Shown: positions 8,859 to 18,676, counted from the first letter of the stretch. The stretch is DNA of 64,000 nucleotides from Methanomethylovorans sp937968035 (GCF_036802725.1 NZ_DAIRVT010000005.1), one strand, 5' to 3'. A program made the numbers and translations. Notes: generated by a model from the letters alone, not told the origin.

Positions 8859-8904
8859 AGGTTATGACACAAGGATGTACAACAGGTGAAAACGTTTTTT
8901 TGTT

Positions 8905-8939
8905 GGTTTGGGATATTGTCAGAATGTATATCCCAAACC
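8905..8939 (+). other. Perfect 12-bp inverted repeat, possible small RNA or terminator
   Basis: ggtttgggatat (8905-8916) is perfectly complementary to atatcccaaacc (8928-8939) around an 11-base loop. It follows a T-run (acgttttttt) about 50 bases after a TATA-like box. It could be the terminator of the SahH operon, a short structured RNA, or a protein-binding palindrome; the sequence does not decide. Confidence 0.55.
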
Positions 8940-9050
8940 TGTTTGGCCCCATTTCCTGTCTGCGAAATATATATATATGATAAGTACATTTTGGGGGTCT
9001 ACACCGAACTGATGCGAAAGTGGACAGGCAAAGGGACATACAAACATAAT

Positions 9051-9124
9051 GGGCTCGTAGCTCAGTCAGGCAGAGCGTCTGGCTTTTAACCAGACGGCCT
9101 AGGGTTCAAATCCCTACGAGCCCG
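9051..9124 (+). tRNA. tRNA-Lys (UUU)
   Basis: A full cloverleaf is seen: acceptor gggctcg/cgagccc, D-arm gctc/gagc, anticodon stem tctgg/ccaga with loop cttttaa, T-arm tagggttcaaatcccta, discriminator G at 9124. The anticodon TTT is at 9085-9087. The next three bases are CCA, so the 3' end may be encoded. No intron. It is followed by a small hairpin (gccatg/catggc, 9124-9140) and a T-run. Confidence 0.97.
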
Positions 9125-9160
9125 CCATGAAAACCATGGCGTCACATAAGTATATTTTTT
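9124..9160 (+). terminator. Hairpin plus T-run after tRNA-Lys
   Basis: gccatg and catggc form a 6-bp stem at 9124-9140, followed by a run of seven T near 9152-9158. This is a plausible end for the tRNA transcript; the stem overlaps the CCA end, so it may instead be incidental. Confidence 0.35.
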
Positions 9161-9203
9161 TGCCAATCGGTCCATGTGCACACTTTTTGAGGGAGGAGAA
9201 AAT

Positions 9204-9440
9204 TTGAATAAATTCAACCTGCTCGACAATGAACTGATCCCAAAACATGAAGTATTGGGTGAGGATGAGTTGAAATCTGTTCTAAAACGCTACAAGATAG
9301 AGAGGGAACAATTCCCAAAGATTAAGATAAATGATCCTGTAGTGCAACAAATTGGCGCATCGGTCGGAGATGTTGTTAAGATAACCAGGAAAAGCCAGAC
9401 AGCAGGACAGGCACTTTATTACAGGCTTGTAATAGAGTGA
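9204..9440 (+). CDS. rpoH: DNA-directed RNA polymerase subunit H (Rpb5 C-terminal-like)
   Basis: Subunit H is the small archaeal counterpart of the C-terminal domain of eukaryotic Rpb5 and sits at the jaw of RNA polymerase. The 78-residue product shows the family core: LIPKHEVLGEDE, REQFPKIKINDPV, IGASVGDVVKITRKS and YYRLVIE. I place the start at TTG 9204 because gggaggag (9191-9198) is correctly spaced before it and the length then matches the family; a longer frame from ATG 9174 would add ten non-conserved residues. It leads the polymerase operon, with 123 bases before the B'' gene. Confidence 0.95.
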   Translation: MNKFNLLDNELIPKHEVLGEDELKSVLKRYKIEREQFPKIKINDPVVQQIGASVGDVVKITRKSQTAGQALYYRLVIE

Positions 9441-9563
9441 GATAGCATCAAATGAGAGCATTTGTTTTTTCTATTGCCACCTTATTGTGGTCGTGCTACG
9501 TAATGTTTTTCATACCTTTCTATCAACTAATTAGTTGTAATCATCATTTAAGAGGGCAGTAAA

Positions 9564-11180
9564 GTGTCAGAGGCATATTTTACCAGGGACAAGATAGTCC
9601 AGCACCATATCGACTCTTATAATAAATTCCTTGAAAGTGGTCTACAGAACATTATTAACGAACAAGGAGTCATTGAGACCGATATAGAGGACGTGTATAT
9701 CAAATTAGGGAACATCCGTGTGGAAAAACCGGTTGTAAAAGAAGCGGACGGTGCCATAGAGAAACTATATCCAAATGAAGCAAGACTACGTAACCTTTCC
9801 TATTCAGCTCCAATATACCTGCAGATGAACGTCGTGCAGGGAGAGGAAGAGTCAGAACCAGTGGAAGCAAAGATCGGGCAGTTACCCGTGATGATAAAAT
9901 CCTCAATATGCAACCTTGTGGAACTCAATGAAAAAGAAATGATCGACTATGGCGAGGACCCGCTTGATCCCGGAGGATATTTCATTGTAAATGGAACCGA
10001 AAGGGTTGTAATGACCCTTGAGGACCTTGCCCCTAACAAAATACTCACTGAGTTTGGGGAGAGATATGGCGACATGATAGAAGTTGCCAAGGTGTTCTCA
10101 CAAAGAAGAGGATATAGAGCATTGGTAGTTGTGGAAAGAGGCCGCAAATCCTTACTGGAAGTTTCTTTCCCATCGATATCAGGTCGTATCAATTTCATAA
10201 CACTGATGAGAGCATTGGGTGTGGAAACTGACGAAGATCTGGTAAATACAGTGTCCAATGACCCCGAGATAATGAAATTCATGCTCGAGAATCTGGAGGA
10301 AGCAGAAGTAGCTACAACCCGTGAAGCAATTGAGAAGATAGGTACCAGGGTTGCAGCGGGTCAGGCCCGTGACTATCAGATGAAACGTGCCAACTACGTA
10401 ATGGACAGATATTTGCTGCCTCACCTTGGAAATGAACCTAAGGACAGATTTGCAAAGGCATATTTCCTTGGAAGGATGGCAGAATCCTGTTTTGAGCTTG
10501 CTCTTGGGAAGCGTTCTCCGGATGATAAGGATCACTATTCCAACAAGAGGCTTAAGCTTACAGGCGACCTCATGGAAGACCTTTTCAGAGTGGCATTCAA
10601 CAGGCTGGCCAGGGACGTAAAGTACCAGCTTGAGAGAGCGAACATGAGGAACCGTGAACTGAACGTGGTAACCCTCGTCAGAGCCGACGTACTTACGGAC
10701 AGATTGCAGCATCCTCTTGCCACAGGTAATTGGGTGGGAGGTCGAACTGGTGTATCCCAGCTTTTGGACAGAACTGATTATATTTCTACTCTTTCACATC
10801 TAAGACGTGTGATATCTCCTCTTTCAAGAGCTCAACCTCACTTCGAGGCTCGTGACCTGCACCCCACACAATGGGGAAGATTATGTCCATCTGAAACCCC
10901 TGAAGGACCAAACTGTGGACTTGTCAAGAACTTTGCACAGATGGTAGAACTATCTACTGGCGTCGATGACAAAAGTGTCCTTAAGAAAATACTTCTCGAC
11001 CTGGATGTGAAGCCGAACATTCCGCAACACCGCCTGGAAAAACTGGTGGAATACGACGCAGAGCTTGAAGAGTACACTGATGAATTTGACACAATTCCAC
11101 ATGAGGAAGAAAAGCCTGATCTAGGATATGTCGACTATTCAGATATGGACGATGGTATGGGAGGCTTTGCAGATGACTGA
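9564..11180 (+). CDS. rpoB2: DNA-directed RNA polymerase subunit B'' (N-terminal half of beta)
   Basis: This 538-residue protein is the N-terminal half of the beta/Rpb2 subunit, split in methanogens into B'' and B'. Recognisable segments include YNKFLESGLQNII, GGYFIVNGTERVV (protrusion/lobe), and the rifampicin-region analogue NWVGGRTGVSQLLDRT followed by RRVISPLSRAQPHFEARDLHPTQWG (written here in two parts: RRVISPLSRAQ, HPTQWGRLCPSETPEG). The start is GTG 9564 after agagggcagtaaa. The acidic tail ends eight bases inside the next gene, so B'' and B' are translationally coupled. Confidence 0.97.
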   Translation: MSEAYFTRDKIVQHHIDSYNKFLESGLQNIINEQGVIETDIEDVYIKLGNIRVEKPVVKEADGAIEKLYPNEARLRNLSYSAPIYLQMNVVQGEEESEPVEAKIGQLPVMIKSSICNLVELNEKEMIDYGEDPLDPGGYFIVNGTERVVMTLEDLAPNKILTEFGERYGDMIEVAKVFSQRRGYRALVVVERGRKSLLEVSFPSISGRINFITLMRALGVETDEDLVNTVSNDPEIMKFMLENLEEAEVATTREAIEKIGTRVAAGQARDYQMKRANYVMDRYLLPHLGNEPKDRFAKAYFLGRMAESCFELALGKRSPDDKDHYSNKRLKLTGDLMEDLFRVAFNRLARDVKYQLERANMRNRELNVVTLVRADVLTDRLQHPLATGNWVGGRTGVSQLLDRTDYISTLSHLRRVISPLSRAQPHFEARDLHPTQWGRLCPSETPEGPNCGLVKNFAQMVELSTGVDDKSVLKKILLDLDVKPNIPQHRLEKLVEYDAELEEYTDEFDTIPHEEEKPDLGYVDYSDMDDGMGGFADD

Positions 11181-12987
11181 AGCAAAAGTGTTTTTGGACG
11201 GGGAACTTATCGGTACCCACAGCAATCCACAGGACCTTGTGGAAAACATTCGCAAACAAAGGAGAAGTGGAGTAATATCCAGACAGGTCAACGTTACCCT
11301 AAATGAGGACATCCACGAAGTGATCATAAACTCCGATATAGGGAGAGCCAGGAGACCATTAATAGTAGTTGAAGATGGAAAGTCTTTACTGACCGAGGAC
11401 CGCAAGGAAACTCTGAAGAAAGGCGAGATGACCTATGATGACCTGTTAAAGGACGGGATCATTGAATATCTGGACGCTGAAGAAGAAGAGAATGCATTTA
11501 TTGCCCTTACAGAGCCTGAGATCGTTCCAAAGAACACACATCTTGAGATAGACCCAAGCCTCATGCTTGGGATCTGTACTGGCATGGTGCCTTATCCCGA
11601 ACATAACGCTTCCCCCCGTAATACCATGGGTGCAGCCATGGTAAAGCAGTGTATAGGTGTATCGACATCTAACACAAAGCTTAGACCCGATACACGTGCA
11701 CACGTACTACACTACCCTCAGAAAGCCCTTGTAAGGACCATGACCTGTGAGAACATTGCATTTGATGAAAGACCTGCCGGGCAGAACTTCGTGGTGGCGG
11801 TAATGTCATTTGAAGGCCATAATATTGAAGATGCCCTGGTATTCAATAAAGGCTCTATAGAAAGAGGTCTTGGAAGAAGCCATTTCATCAGGACGTTCGA
11901 AGGTGAGGAAAGGAGATACCCAGGCGGCCAGGAAGACAAGTTCGAGATACCTGATTCCGAATATAGAGGAGCTCGCAGTCCTGAGGCATATTCTAATCTT
12001 GATGTGGACGGTCTTGTAAACCCTGAAACTTTGGTAGGACCAAATGATGTCCTGATAGGTAAGACCAGTCCTCCCCGTTTCCTTGAGGAACAGTCTGATT
12101 TCGGTATCACTGTAGAGCAGCGCAGGGAAAGCGCAATAACTATGCGTTCTAATGAAAAGGGTATCGTTGATACCGTAATTCTCACAGAATCAATAAATGG
12201 TACCCGCCTTGCAAAAGTAAAGATAAGGGATCAGAGAATACCTGAGATCGGCGACAAGTTCGCATCCAGGCATGGACAGAAGGGAGTTATCGGCCTTATA
12301 GTACCATACCAGGACATGCCTTTTACAGAGAACGGCATGGTTCCAGACCTTGTCATAAACCCACATGCTATCCCCTCTCGTATGACAGTGGGACATGTGC
12401 TTGAAATGATCGGAGGCAAAGTAGGCAGCATGGAAGGCAGGCGTATCGATGCAACTGTCTTCGCAGGAGAGAACGAAGAGGATCTGCGTGCGGGTCTTAA
12501 AAGACAGGGATTTGCGCACACCGGTAAAGAAGTGTTTTTCGATGGTGTCACAGGAAAGAGAATACCTGCGGATGTGTTCGTAGGTGTCATCCTTTACCAG
12601 AAGCTGCACCACATGGTCGCCTCCAAGATGCACGCCAGGTCACGCGGACCTGTACAGGTGCTTACCCGCCAGCCAACAGAAGGCAGGGCAAGAGAAGGAG
12701 GTCTGAGGTTCGGAGAAATGGAGCGTGACGTCCTTATCGGACACGGGGCTGCCATGACACTGAAGGAAAGACTGCTTGATGAATCCGACAAGGTCGTCGA
12801 ACTTGTCTGCGGACACTGCGGCATGATAGCTACCTTTGACCGCAAGAGGAACATAAGATATTGCGCAAGCTGCGGCGCCGAAACCGATATTCATCCGGTA
12901 GAAATGAGCTATGCCTTCAAGCTGTTACTTGACGAGATCAAGTCGCTGGGAGTTGCACCGAGACTAAAATTGGACGATGCTGTGTGA
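11173..12987 (+). CDS. rpoB1: DNA-directed RNA polymerase subunit B' (C-terminal half of beta)
   Basis: The C-terminal half of beta/Rpb2, about 604 residues. It carries the catalytic hybrid-binding region (GDKFASRHGQKGVIG), the segment PDLVINPHAIPSRMT, and a C-terminal zinc-binding clamp CGHCGMIATFD...YCASCGA. The ATG at 11173 (MTEAKVFLDGEL) is chosen over an in-frame ATG at 11128 because the family begins here and because it overlaps the B'' stop by eight bases. The split is normal in euryarchaea, not a frameshift. Confidence 0.97.
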   Translation: MTEAKVFLDGELIGTHSNPQDLVENIRKQRRSGVISRQVNVTLNEDIHEVIINSDIGRARRPLIVVEDGKSLLTEDRKETLKKGEMTYDDLLKDGIIEYLDAEEEENAFIALTEPEIVPKNTHLEIDPSLMLGICTGMVPYPEHNASPRNTMGAAMVKQCIGVSTSNTKLRPDTRAHVLHYPQKALVRTMTCENIAFDERPAGQNFVVAVMSFEGHNIEDALVFNKGSIERGLGRSHFIRTFEGEERRYPGGQEDKFEIPDSEYRGARSPEAYSNLDVDGLVNPETLVGPNDVLIGKTSPPRFLEEQSDFGITVEQRRESAITMRSNEKGIVDTVILTESINGTRLAKVKIRDQRIPEIGDKFASRHGQKGVIGLIVPYQDMPFTENGMVPDLVINPHAIPSRMTVGHVLEMIGGKVGSMEGRRIDATVFAGENEEDLRAGLKRQGFAHTGKEVFFDGVTGKRIPADVFVGVILYQKLHHMVASKMHARSRGPVQVLTRQPTEGRAREGGLRFGEMERDVLIGHGAAMTLKERLLDESDKVVELVCGHCGMIATFDRKRNIRYCASCGAETDIHPVEMSYAFKLLLDEIKSLGVAPRLKLDDAV

Positions 12988-12999
12988 AGGTGATAGAAA

Positions 13000-15642
13000 A
13001 TGGATACAATACCTTCCATCCCTAAAAGAATATCTGCAATACAATTTGGCCTGATATCTCCGAGAGAGGTCAGGAAAATGAGCGTTACAAACATCATTAC
13101 TGCAGATACCTATGATGATGACGGTTACCCTATAGATATGGGATTAATGGATCTCAGACTTGGGGTCATAGATCCCGGACTCAAGTGTAAGACTTGTGGA
13201 AGCAGAGCTGGAGAGTGTCCCGGACATTTCGGGCATATAGAACTGGTTGCACCTGTAGTTCATGTTGGTTTCAACAAGACCATCCGTAAGACCTTGCGTT
13301 CCATATGTCGCAATTGCAGTGCTCTTTTGCTGGAACCTCCGAAGAAAAAGGATTTCCTTTCCCAGATCAATAAACTTCACGAAATGGGACATCTTCCCGA
13401 TCCTGCGATCAATGAGGTTTTCAAAGAAGCAAGAAAGACAAAGGTCTGTCCTTACTGCGGCGCCGAGCAGCTGGAGATCAAGTTCGAAAAGCCAACCGAA
13501 TATATAGAGGACGGACACAAGCTCACACCTACTGAAATAAGGGACAGGTTCGAGAACATATCCGACGATGATGTAAAAGTACTTGGAATGGATCCTGCAA
13601 GTGCCAGGCCGGAGTGGATGATCCTTACAGTATTACCCGTGCCGCCTGTAACGGTCAGACCGTCCATCACACTTGAGTCCGGCCAGCGCAGTGAAGATGA
13701 CCTGACTCACAAACTTGTGGATATCATACGTATAAACCAGCGTTTCCAGGAGAACAGGGATGCAGGAGCTCCACAACTGATCATAGAAGACCTATGGGAA
13801 TTGTTACAGTACCATGTGACCACTTTCTTTGACAATGAAGTATCGGGTGTGCCACCGGCAAGACACAGGTCCGGAAGACCTCTGAAGACGCTTACTCAGC
13901 GTCTGAAAGGAAAAGAAGGGCGTTTCAGAGGAAGCCTGTCAGGTAAACGTGTTAACTTCTCCGCCCGTACTGTAGTGTCCCCTGACCCCAACCTTAGTAT
14001 CAACGAAGTTGGAGTACCTGAAGCCATAGCTATCCAGATGACCATACCTGAAAGGGTCATAGACAGAAATACAGAGTTGTTGAGGATGTATATTCTCAGG
14101 GGAAGCGATGTGCATCCTGGAGCTAATTACGTTATCCGCCCTGATGGAAGACGTATAAAGATCACAGAGAACAACAAGGAAGAGCTGGCTGAGAAGATCG
14201 AGAGGGGATGGGTCGTTGAGAGACAATTGATGGATGGAGACACGGTGCTTTTCAACAGGCAGCCATCTCTGCACAAAATGAGTATCATGGCCCATCAGGT
14301 AAAAGTCCTTCCCAACAAAACATTCAGGCTTAATCCTGCAGTGTGTCCCCCATACAACGCTGACTTTGATGGTGACGAAATGAACATGCACGTGCTCCAG
14401 ACAGAAGAATCAAGAGCAGAAGCAAGTATACTCATGCAGGTGCAGGAGAATATCCTTTCACCGCGTTTCGGCGGACCGATCATTGGTGGAATACACGATC
14501 ACATATCAGGCATGTTCCTGCTTACAAGGAACGAGAACCGTATAACCAAGAACGAAGCTCTTGAACTCCTTAGGAAAGCAGAGATCAGAGAGTTACCAGA
14601 GCCTAGCGGATATAACGATAACGGAGATCCTTATTGGAATGGTAAGCAGATATTCAGTCAGATCCTTCCGGAAGGTTTGAATGCAGAATTCCCGGCTGAA
14701 GTATGCTTCAAATGTGAAACATGCAAAAAAGAAGACTGTGAGTACAACGCATATGTTGTTATCAGAAATGGAGAAATGATCAAGGGGACCATTGATGAGA
14801 AGGCTATAGGGGCTTTCAAAGGTATCATACTTGACAAGGTCGTGAAGACATACGGTACTGCAGCTGGTGCAAAATTTGTGGATGATTTTACCAGACTTGC
14901 CATAAGAGGAGTCATGAAGACCGGGCTGAGCTTTGGTATCAGCGACGAGGATATTCCGGAAACTGCCAAGAAGAATATAAAAGAAGTCCTTGATAAGGCT
15001 GAGAACGAGGTCAAGGATCTGATAGCAGCTTACGAAGCAAAAGAACTGGAACCGTTGCCAGGAAGGACCCTTGACGAAACCATTGAAATGAAGATCATGC
15101 AGACCCTTGGTAAGGCAAGGGACCAGACAGGTAACATTGCAGGTAATCAGCTTGGTCTGGAAAACTCTGCGGTCATAATGGCCAAATCCGGAGCAAGAGG
15201 GTCCATGCTTAACCTTACACAGATGGCGGCTTGTGTTGGACAGCAGGCGGTACGTGGTGAACGTATCAGAAGAGGCTATGCAGGAAGGACACTTCCTCAC
15301 TTTGACAAAGGCGATCTGGGAGCCGATGCACACGGATTCGTAAAATCCAGCTACAAAAGCGGATTGTCACCTACCGAATACTTCTTCCATGCCATAGGAG
15401 GACGTGAAGGTCTTGTGGATACTGCAGTGCGTACATCTCAGTCAGGCTATCTGCAGAGAAGACTGGTAAACGCTCTCCAGGACCTTGAAGTGCAATATGA
15501 TGCTACTGTAAGGGAAACAAGGGGTGTTATAGTGCAGTTCAAGTACGGAGAGGATGGTATCGACTCCACTAAGAGCGATTACAGTAAACCTGACAACGTG
15601 CATAAGATAGTGGAAGCAGTGACAGGACGGAAGGTGAACTGA
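13000..15642 (+). CDS. rpoA1: DNA-directed RNA polymerase subunit A' (N-terminal part of beta')
   Basis: 880-residue largest archaeal polymerase subunit. Near the N-terminus is the zinc motif CKTCGSRAGECPGHFGH; a second cysteine set is KVCPYCGAEQ. The catalytic magnesium loop NADFDGDEMNMH lies near residue 455, preceded by LFNRQPSLHKMS. The bridge-helix region is near the C-terminus. Start ATG 13000 follows gaaggtgatag after a 12-base gap from B'. One base separates its stop from the A'' start. Confidence 0.98.
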   Translation: MDTIPSIPKRISAIQFGLISPREVRKMSVTNIITADTYDDDGYPIDMGLMDLRLGVIDPGLKCKTCGSRAGECPGHFGHIELVAPVVHVGFNKTIRKTLRSICRNCSALLLEPPKKKDFLSQINKLHEMGHLPDPAINEVFKEARKTKVCPYCGAEQLEIKFEKPTEYIEDGHKLTPTEIRDRFENISDDDVKVLGMDPASARPEWMILTVLPVPPVTVRPSITLESGQRSEDDLTHKLVDIIRINQRFQENRDAGAPQLIIEDLWELLQYHVTTFFDNEVSGVPPARHRSGRPLKTLTQRLKGKEGRFRGSLSGKRVNFSARTVVSPDPNLSINEVGVPEAIAIQMTIPERVIDRNTELLRMYILRGSDVHPGANYVIRPDGRRIKITENNKEELAEKIERGWVVERQLMDGDTVLFNRQPSLHKMSIMAHQVKVLPNKTFRLNPAVCPPYNADFDGDEMNMHVLQTEESRAEASILMQVQENILSPRFGGPIIGGIHDHISGMFLLTRNENRITKNEALELLRKAEIRELPEPSGYNDNGDPYWNGKQIFSQILPEGLNAEFPAEVCFKCETCKKEDCEYNAYVVIRNGEMIKGTIDEKAIGAFKGIILDKVVKTYGTAAGAKFVDDFTRLAIRGVMKTGLSFGISDEDIPETAKKNIKEVLDKAENEVKDLIAAYEAKELEPLPGRTLDETIEMKIMQTLGKARDQTGNIAGNQLGLENSAVIMAKSGARGSMLNLTQMAACVGQQAVRGERIRRGYAGRTLPHFDKGDLGADAHGFVKSSYKSGLSPTEYFFHAIGGREGLVDTAVRTSQSGYLQRRLVNALQDLEVQYDATVRETRGVIVQFKYGEDGIDSTKSDYSKPDNVHKIVEAVTGRKVN

Positions 15643-15643
15643 A

Positions 15644-16786
15644 ATGGCTCTGATCGAATCTACCATAGACTCAATGCTAAGCAACCTCGACCTGCCGTTA
15701 AACATCCTCCAGACACTTAGAGAAGATGTAATTAAAGCAGGGGTTAACAAAAAAGAGCTTGAAGAGATCATCGAAAAGGTCAAGGAAAGTTATGAATATG
15801 CAAAAGTAGAACCCTGCGAAGCTGTGGGAGTGGTATCAGCCCAATCCATAGGAGAACCGGGTACTCAGATGACGATGCGTACTTTCCACTACGCCGGTGT
15901 GGCCGAGATCAACGTTACATTGGGACTTCCCCGTCTTATAGAAATAGTTGATGCAAGAAAGGAACCAAGTACCCCTACCATGACCATTGCTGTCCTGGAA
16001 GAATATGCGCAGGACAGAGATAAGGCACGTAAACTTGCATGGGAGATCGAGGCTACGCATATAGACCAACTCGCAGATGTTACCACCGATCTGCTGAACA
16101 TGCAGCTAATAATAGACCTGCATGAGAAAACCCTGATGCAAAGAAGCATAACCACAGATGAACTAATTGCAAAACTAAGTGACGAGCTGGATGTACAGGT
16201 GAGATTGTCCGAAAACATTGAGAATCAGCTCATTGTGAAACCAAAGGAGCCTTCATACAGGGAGCTGCTACAGATGGCAAAGAACATCAACAATATCACC
16301 TTGAAGGGGATAGAAGGTATCAAAAGGGTCGTCATACGCAAAGATGGTAATGAATATATGCTCTACACCGAGGGATCACAGCTGAAGAAAGTATTAGATG
16401 TCGAAGGCGTTGACATCAGTCGTACCTATACCAACAACATTGGTGAGATATATGATGTTTTCGGGATAGAGGCTGCAAGGAATGCCATTATCAAGGAAGC
16501 TACCAGTACGCTGGGAGAACAGGGTCTTACAGTGGATATCAGACATATAATGTTAGTTTCTGATATCATGTGCTGTGACGGTGAAGTTAAGCAGATAGGT
16601 CGTCACGGTATTTCAGGTGAAAAGGCCAGTGTATTTGCACGTGCTGCTTTTGAGGTTACTGTGAACCACTTGCTTGATGCAGGAATGCGCGGCGATGTTG
16701 ATGAGCTTAATGGTGTCACAGAGAACATTATAGTTGGACAACCAATTAAACTTGGAACTGGAGACGTGCACCTGATAGCTAAATAA
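15644..16786 (+). CDS. rpoA2: DNA-directed RNA polymerase subunit A'' (C-terminal part of beta')
   Basis: 380-residue C-terminal part of beta'/Rpb1. The trigger-loop region is clear: EPCEAVGVVSAQSIGEPGT followed by QMTMRTFHYAGVAE. The conserved end LDAGMRGDVDELNGVTENI and VGQPIKLGTG is present. It begins one base after the A' stop, completing the polymerase genes. Length is normal for methanogens. Confidence 0.97.
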   Translation: MALIESTIDSMLSNLDLPLNILQTLREDVIKAGVNKKELEEIIEKVKESYEYAKVEPCEAVGVVSAQSIGEPGTQMTMRTFHYAGVAEINVTLGLPRLIEIVDARKEPSTPTMTIAVLEEYAQDRDKARKLAWEIEATHIDQLADVTTDLLNMQLIIDLHEKTLMQRSITTDELIAKLSDELDVQVRLSENIENQLIVKPKEPSYRELLQMAKNINNITLKGIEGIKRVVIRKDGNEYMLYTEGSQLKKVLDVEGVDISRTYTNNIGEIYDVFGIEAARNAIIKEATSTLGEQGLTVDIRHIMLVSDIMCCDGEVKQIGRHGISGEKASVFARAAFEVTVNHLLDAGMRGDVDELNGVTENIIVGQPIKLGTGDVHLIAK

Positions 16787-16893
16787 AGTTTCAAAATGGT
16801 ATACGGATTACAGAAGAGCAACCAGAAAGTAGATATAAGGATTCACTTATTAGAATACAGACCTTAGGTTTAAATTGCATAAGAGATGGTAAT

Positions 16894-17181
16894 ATGGATA
16901 TTAATATCGACAAAGCATTGATCAAGGCAATCAGGACAGGAAAGGTGGTGATCGGCTCTAAGAGCACCATCAACGCTGCTGTTAGCGGAAAAGCGAAAAT
17001 AGTGGTTCTTGCTTCCAACTGCCCGACAGAGATAAGAGCACAGATCGAGTCTACAGATGTACCTGTACTCAATTATTCCGGTACGAACATGGAACTTGGT
17101 CCTGTTTGCGGAAAGCCTTTTGTGATCGCTGCACTTGCGATCCTGGAAACGGGTGAATCCGATATACTAGCAGCAGCTTGA
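16894..17181 (+). CDS. rpl30e: Ribosomal protein eL30 (L30e)
   Basis: 95-residue L30e-family RNA-binding protein of the large ribosomal subunit, a kink-turn binder. Family features: MDINIDKALIKAIRTGKVV, IGSKSTINAAVSGKAK, VLASNCPTEIRAQIE and the C-terminal CGKPFVIAALAI. The place right after rpoA2 and before nusA is the conserved archaeal order. The ATG at 16894 follows a weak gagatgg; a run of sequence with taggtttaaattg upstream may hold an internal promoter. Confidence 0.95.
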   Translation: MDINIDKALIKAIRTGKVVIGSKSTINAAVSGKAKIVVLASNCPTEIRAQIESTDVPVLNYSGTNMELGPVCGKPFVIAALAILETGESDILAAA

Positions 17182-17196
17182 AAGGAGTTGCTTGAC

Positions 17197-17622
17197 TTGA
17201 GCGAGATCAGGCTGTCAACAGAAGGAATAAGATACATCGCATTATTTGAGAGTGTAACTGGTGCAACCGTGATGGATTGCATCGTTGAGGACGATCGTAT
17301 AATATATGTGGTGAAACCGGGTGATATGGGTGCAGCCATTGGAAGAAATGGTGACCACATTAACCGTATAAAAAAAACTGTTGACAAACACGTTGAACTC
17401 GTGGAATATTCAGATGATCCGGTCATATTCATAAAGAATGCGTTTGGTCCTGTAACTGTCAAGTCGGTGAACATTACCACAAGGAACGACAAACGTGTGG
17501 CTTATGCAGATGTCTCTAACAAGGAAAAGGGACTGGCCATCGGACGTGAAGGAAAGAACATCGGAAAAGTAAAAATGGTTGCACAAAGGCACCACGATAT
17601 AGATGATGTTATACTTCAGTGA
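17197..17622 (+). CDS. nusA: NusA-like KH-domain transcription factor
   Basis: The archaeal NusA homologue has two KH RNA-binding domains and lacks the bacterial S1 and polymerase-binding parts. About 141 residues; the KH loops are DMGAAIGRNGDHINRIK and GLAIGREGKNIGKVK. I choose TTG 17197 (MSEIRLSTEGI) because aaaggag at 17181-17187 is nine bases upstream; the in-frame TTG at 17188 touches that site directly. It sits in the conserved L30e-nusA-S12 order and probably affects transcript elongation or rRNA synthesis. Confidence 0.93.
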   Translation: MSEIRLSTEGIRYIALFESVTGATVMDCIVEDDRIIYVVKPGDMGAAIGRNGDHINRIKKTVDKHVELVEYSDDPVIFIKNAFGPVTVKSVNITTRNDKRVAYADVSNKEKGLAIGREGKNIGKVKMVAQRHHDIDDVILQ

Positions 17623-17680
17623 CATTATGGAATCAGGATCAAGAGCAACATTACTGTGATGAAATCTTGGAGGAAATATT

Positions 17681-18109
17681 ATGCCAAATGGAAAATATGC
17701 AGCTCATACCTTAAAGAGCATTCGCCAAAATGCTAGGTGGAAAGACACCCAGTATAACAGGCGTACGCTTGGTTTGAACGTGAAAGCGGACCCCCTTGGA
17801 GGAGCTCCACAGGGAAGAGGAATCGTACTTGAAAAGATAGGAGTAGAAGCAAAGCAGCCTAACTCTGCCATAAGGAAATGTGTCAGGATACAGCTGATCA
17901 AAAACGGTCGTCAGGTATCCGCATTCTGCCCGGGGGACGGTGCTATCAACTTCATTGACGAACACGATGAAGTAACAGTAGAGAGAATTGGTGGACGCAT
18001 GGGTGGTGCAATGGGAGATATCCCCGGTGTACGTTTCAAAGTTATTGCAGTCAACAACGTGTCCCTGAACCAGATGGTCATTGGCCGCAAAGAGAAACCA
18101 AGGAGATGA
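17681..18109 (+). CDS. rps12: Ribosomal protein uS12
   Basis: 142-residue decoding-centre protein of the small subunit. The family signature AKQPNSAIRKCVRIQLIKNG (20 residues) and CPGDGAINFIDEHDEV are intact, as is the basic C-terminus RKEKPRR. A ggaggaaat site precedes the ATG. It heads the S12-S7-EF2 cluster and is seven bases from S7. Confidence 0.97.
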   Translation: MPNGKYAAHTLKSIRQNARWKDTQYNRRTLGLNVKADPLGGAPQGRGIVLEKIGVEAKQPNSAIRKCVRIQLIKNGRQVSAFCPGDGAINFIDEHDEVTVERIGGRMGGAMGDIPGVRFKVIAVNNVSLNQMVIGRKEKPRR

Positions 18110-18115
18110 TCTTCA

Positions 18116-18676
18116 ATGTATAAATTATATGGAAAATGGGACCTTGCAGAAGTAGAGGTAACAGATCTCGGAATAAAGAGATATGCTAACCTTGAGCCTG
18201 TGATATTACCACATTCAAGCGGCAGACATGCACGCCAGCAGTTCAACAAATCGAATTTGCTTATAGTTGAACGTCTTGTAAACAGTATGATGAGAGGAGA
18301 AAAGAACACCGGCAAGAAACAACTTGCTATGCGTACTGTTGAAGATGCTCTGGAAATAATCAATACGAAAACAAAGAAGAATCCAGTTCAGGTACTTATA
18401 GAGGCTATTGCCAACGCGGGCCCCAGGGAAGAGGTTGTCAGGCTTAAATATGGAGGCATATCTGTTCCTAAAGCTGTGGACACTGCACCTCAGAGGCGTG
18501 TTGACAGTGCTCTAAGATATATTTCAATGGGAGCAAGCCAGGCAGCATTCAAATCAAAGAAATCCCTGGCAGAATGCCTTGCAGCAGAACTGATAGCAGC
18601 GGCAAATCGCGATGCAAAGTGCTTCTCCATCAACAGGAAGGATGCTAAGGAAAGAGTCGCAAAGGCAGCACGTTAA
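18116..18676 (+). CDS. rps7: Ribosomal protein uS7
   Basis: 186-residue small-subunit head protein that organises 16S rRNA 3' domain. Family features: VERLVNSMMRGEKNTGKK, VLIEAIANAGPREE, GISVPKAVDTAPQRRVD and the C-terminal NRDAKCFSINRKDAKERVA. The archaeal-type N-terminal extension is normal. It is part of the S12-S7-EF2-EF1A-S10 string and follows S12 by seven bases. Confidence 0.97.
   Translation: MYKLYGKWDLAEVEVTDLGIKRYANLEPVILPHSSGRHARQQFNKSNLLIVERLVNSMMRGEKNTGKKQLAMRTVEDALEIINTKTKKNPVQVLIEAIANAGPREEVVRLKYGGISVPKAVDTAPQRRVDSALRYISMGASQAAFKSKKSLAECLAAELIAAANRDAKCFSINRKDAKERVAKAAR

Noticed and set aside
9564..16786. Beta and beta' polymerase genes each split in two
   Set aside because: B''/B' and A'/A'' splits are normal in methanogens; boundaries, overlaps and starts are clean, so they are not frameshifts.
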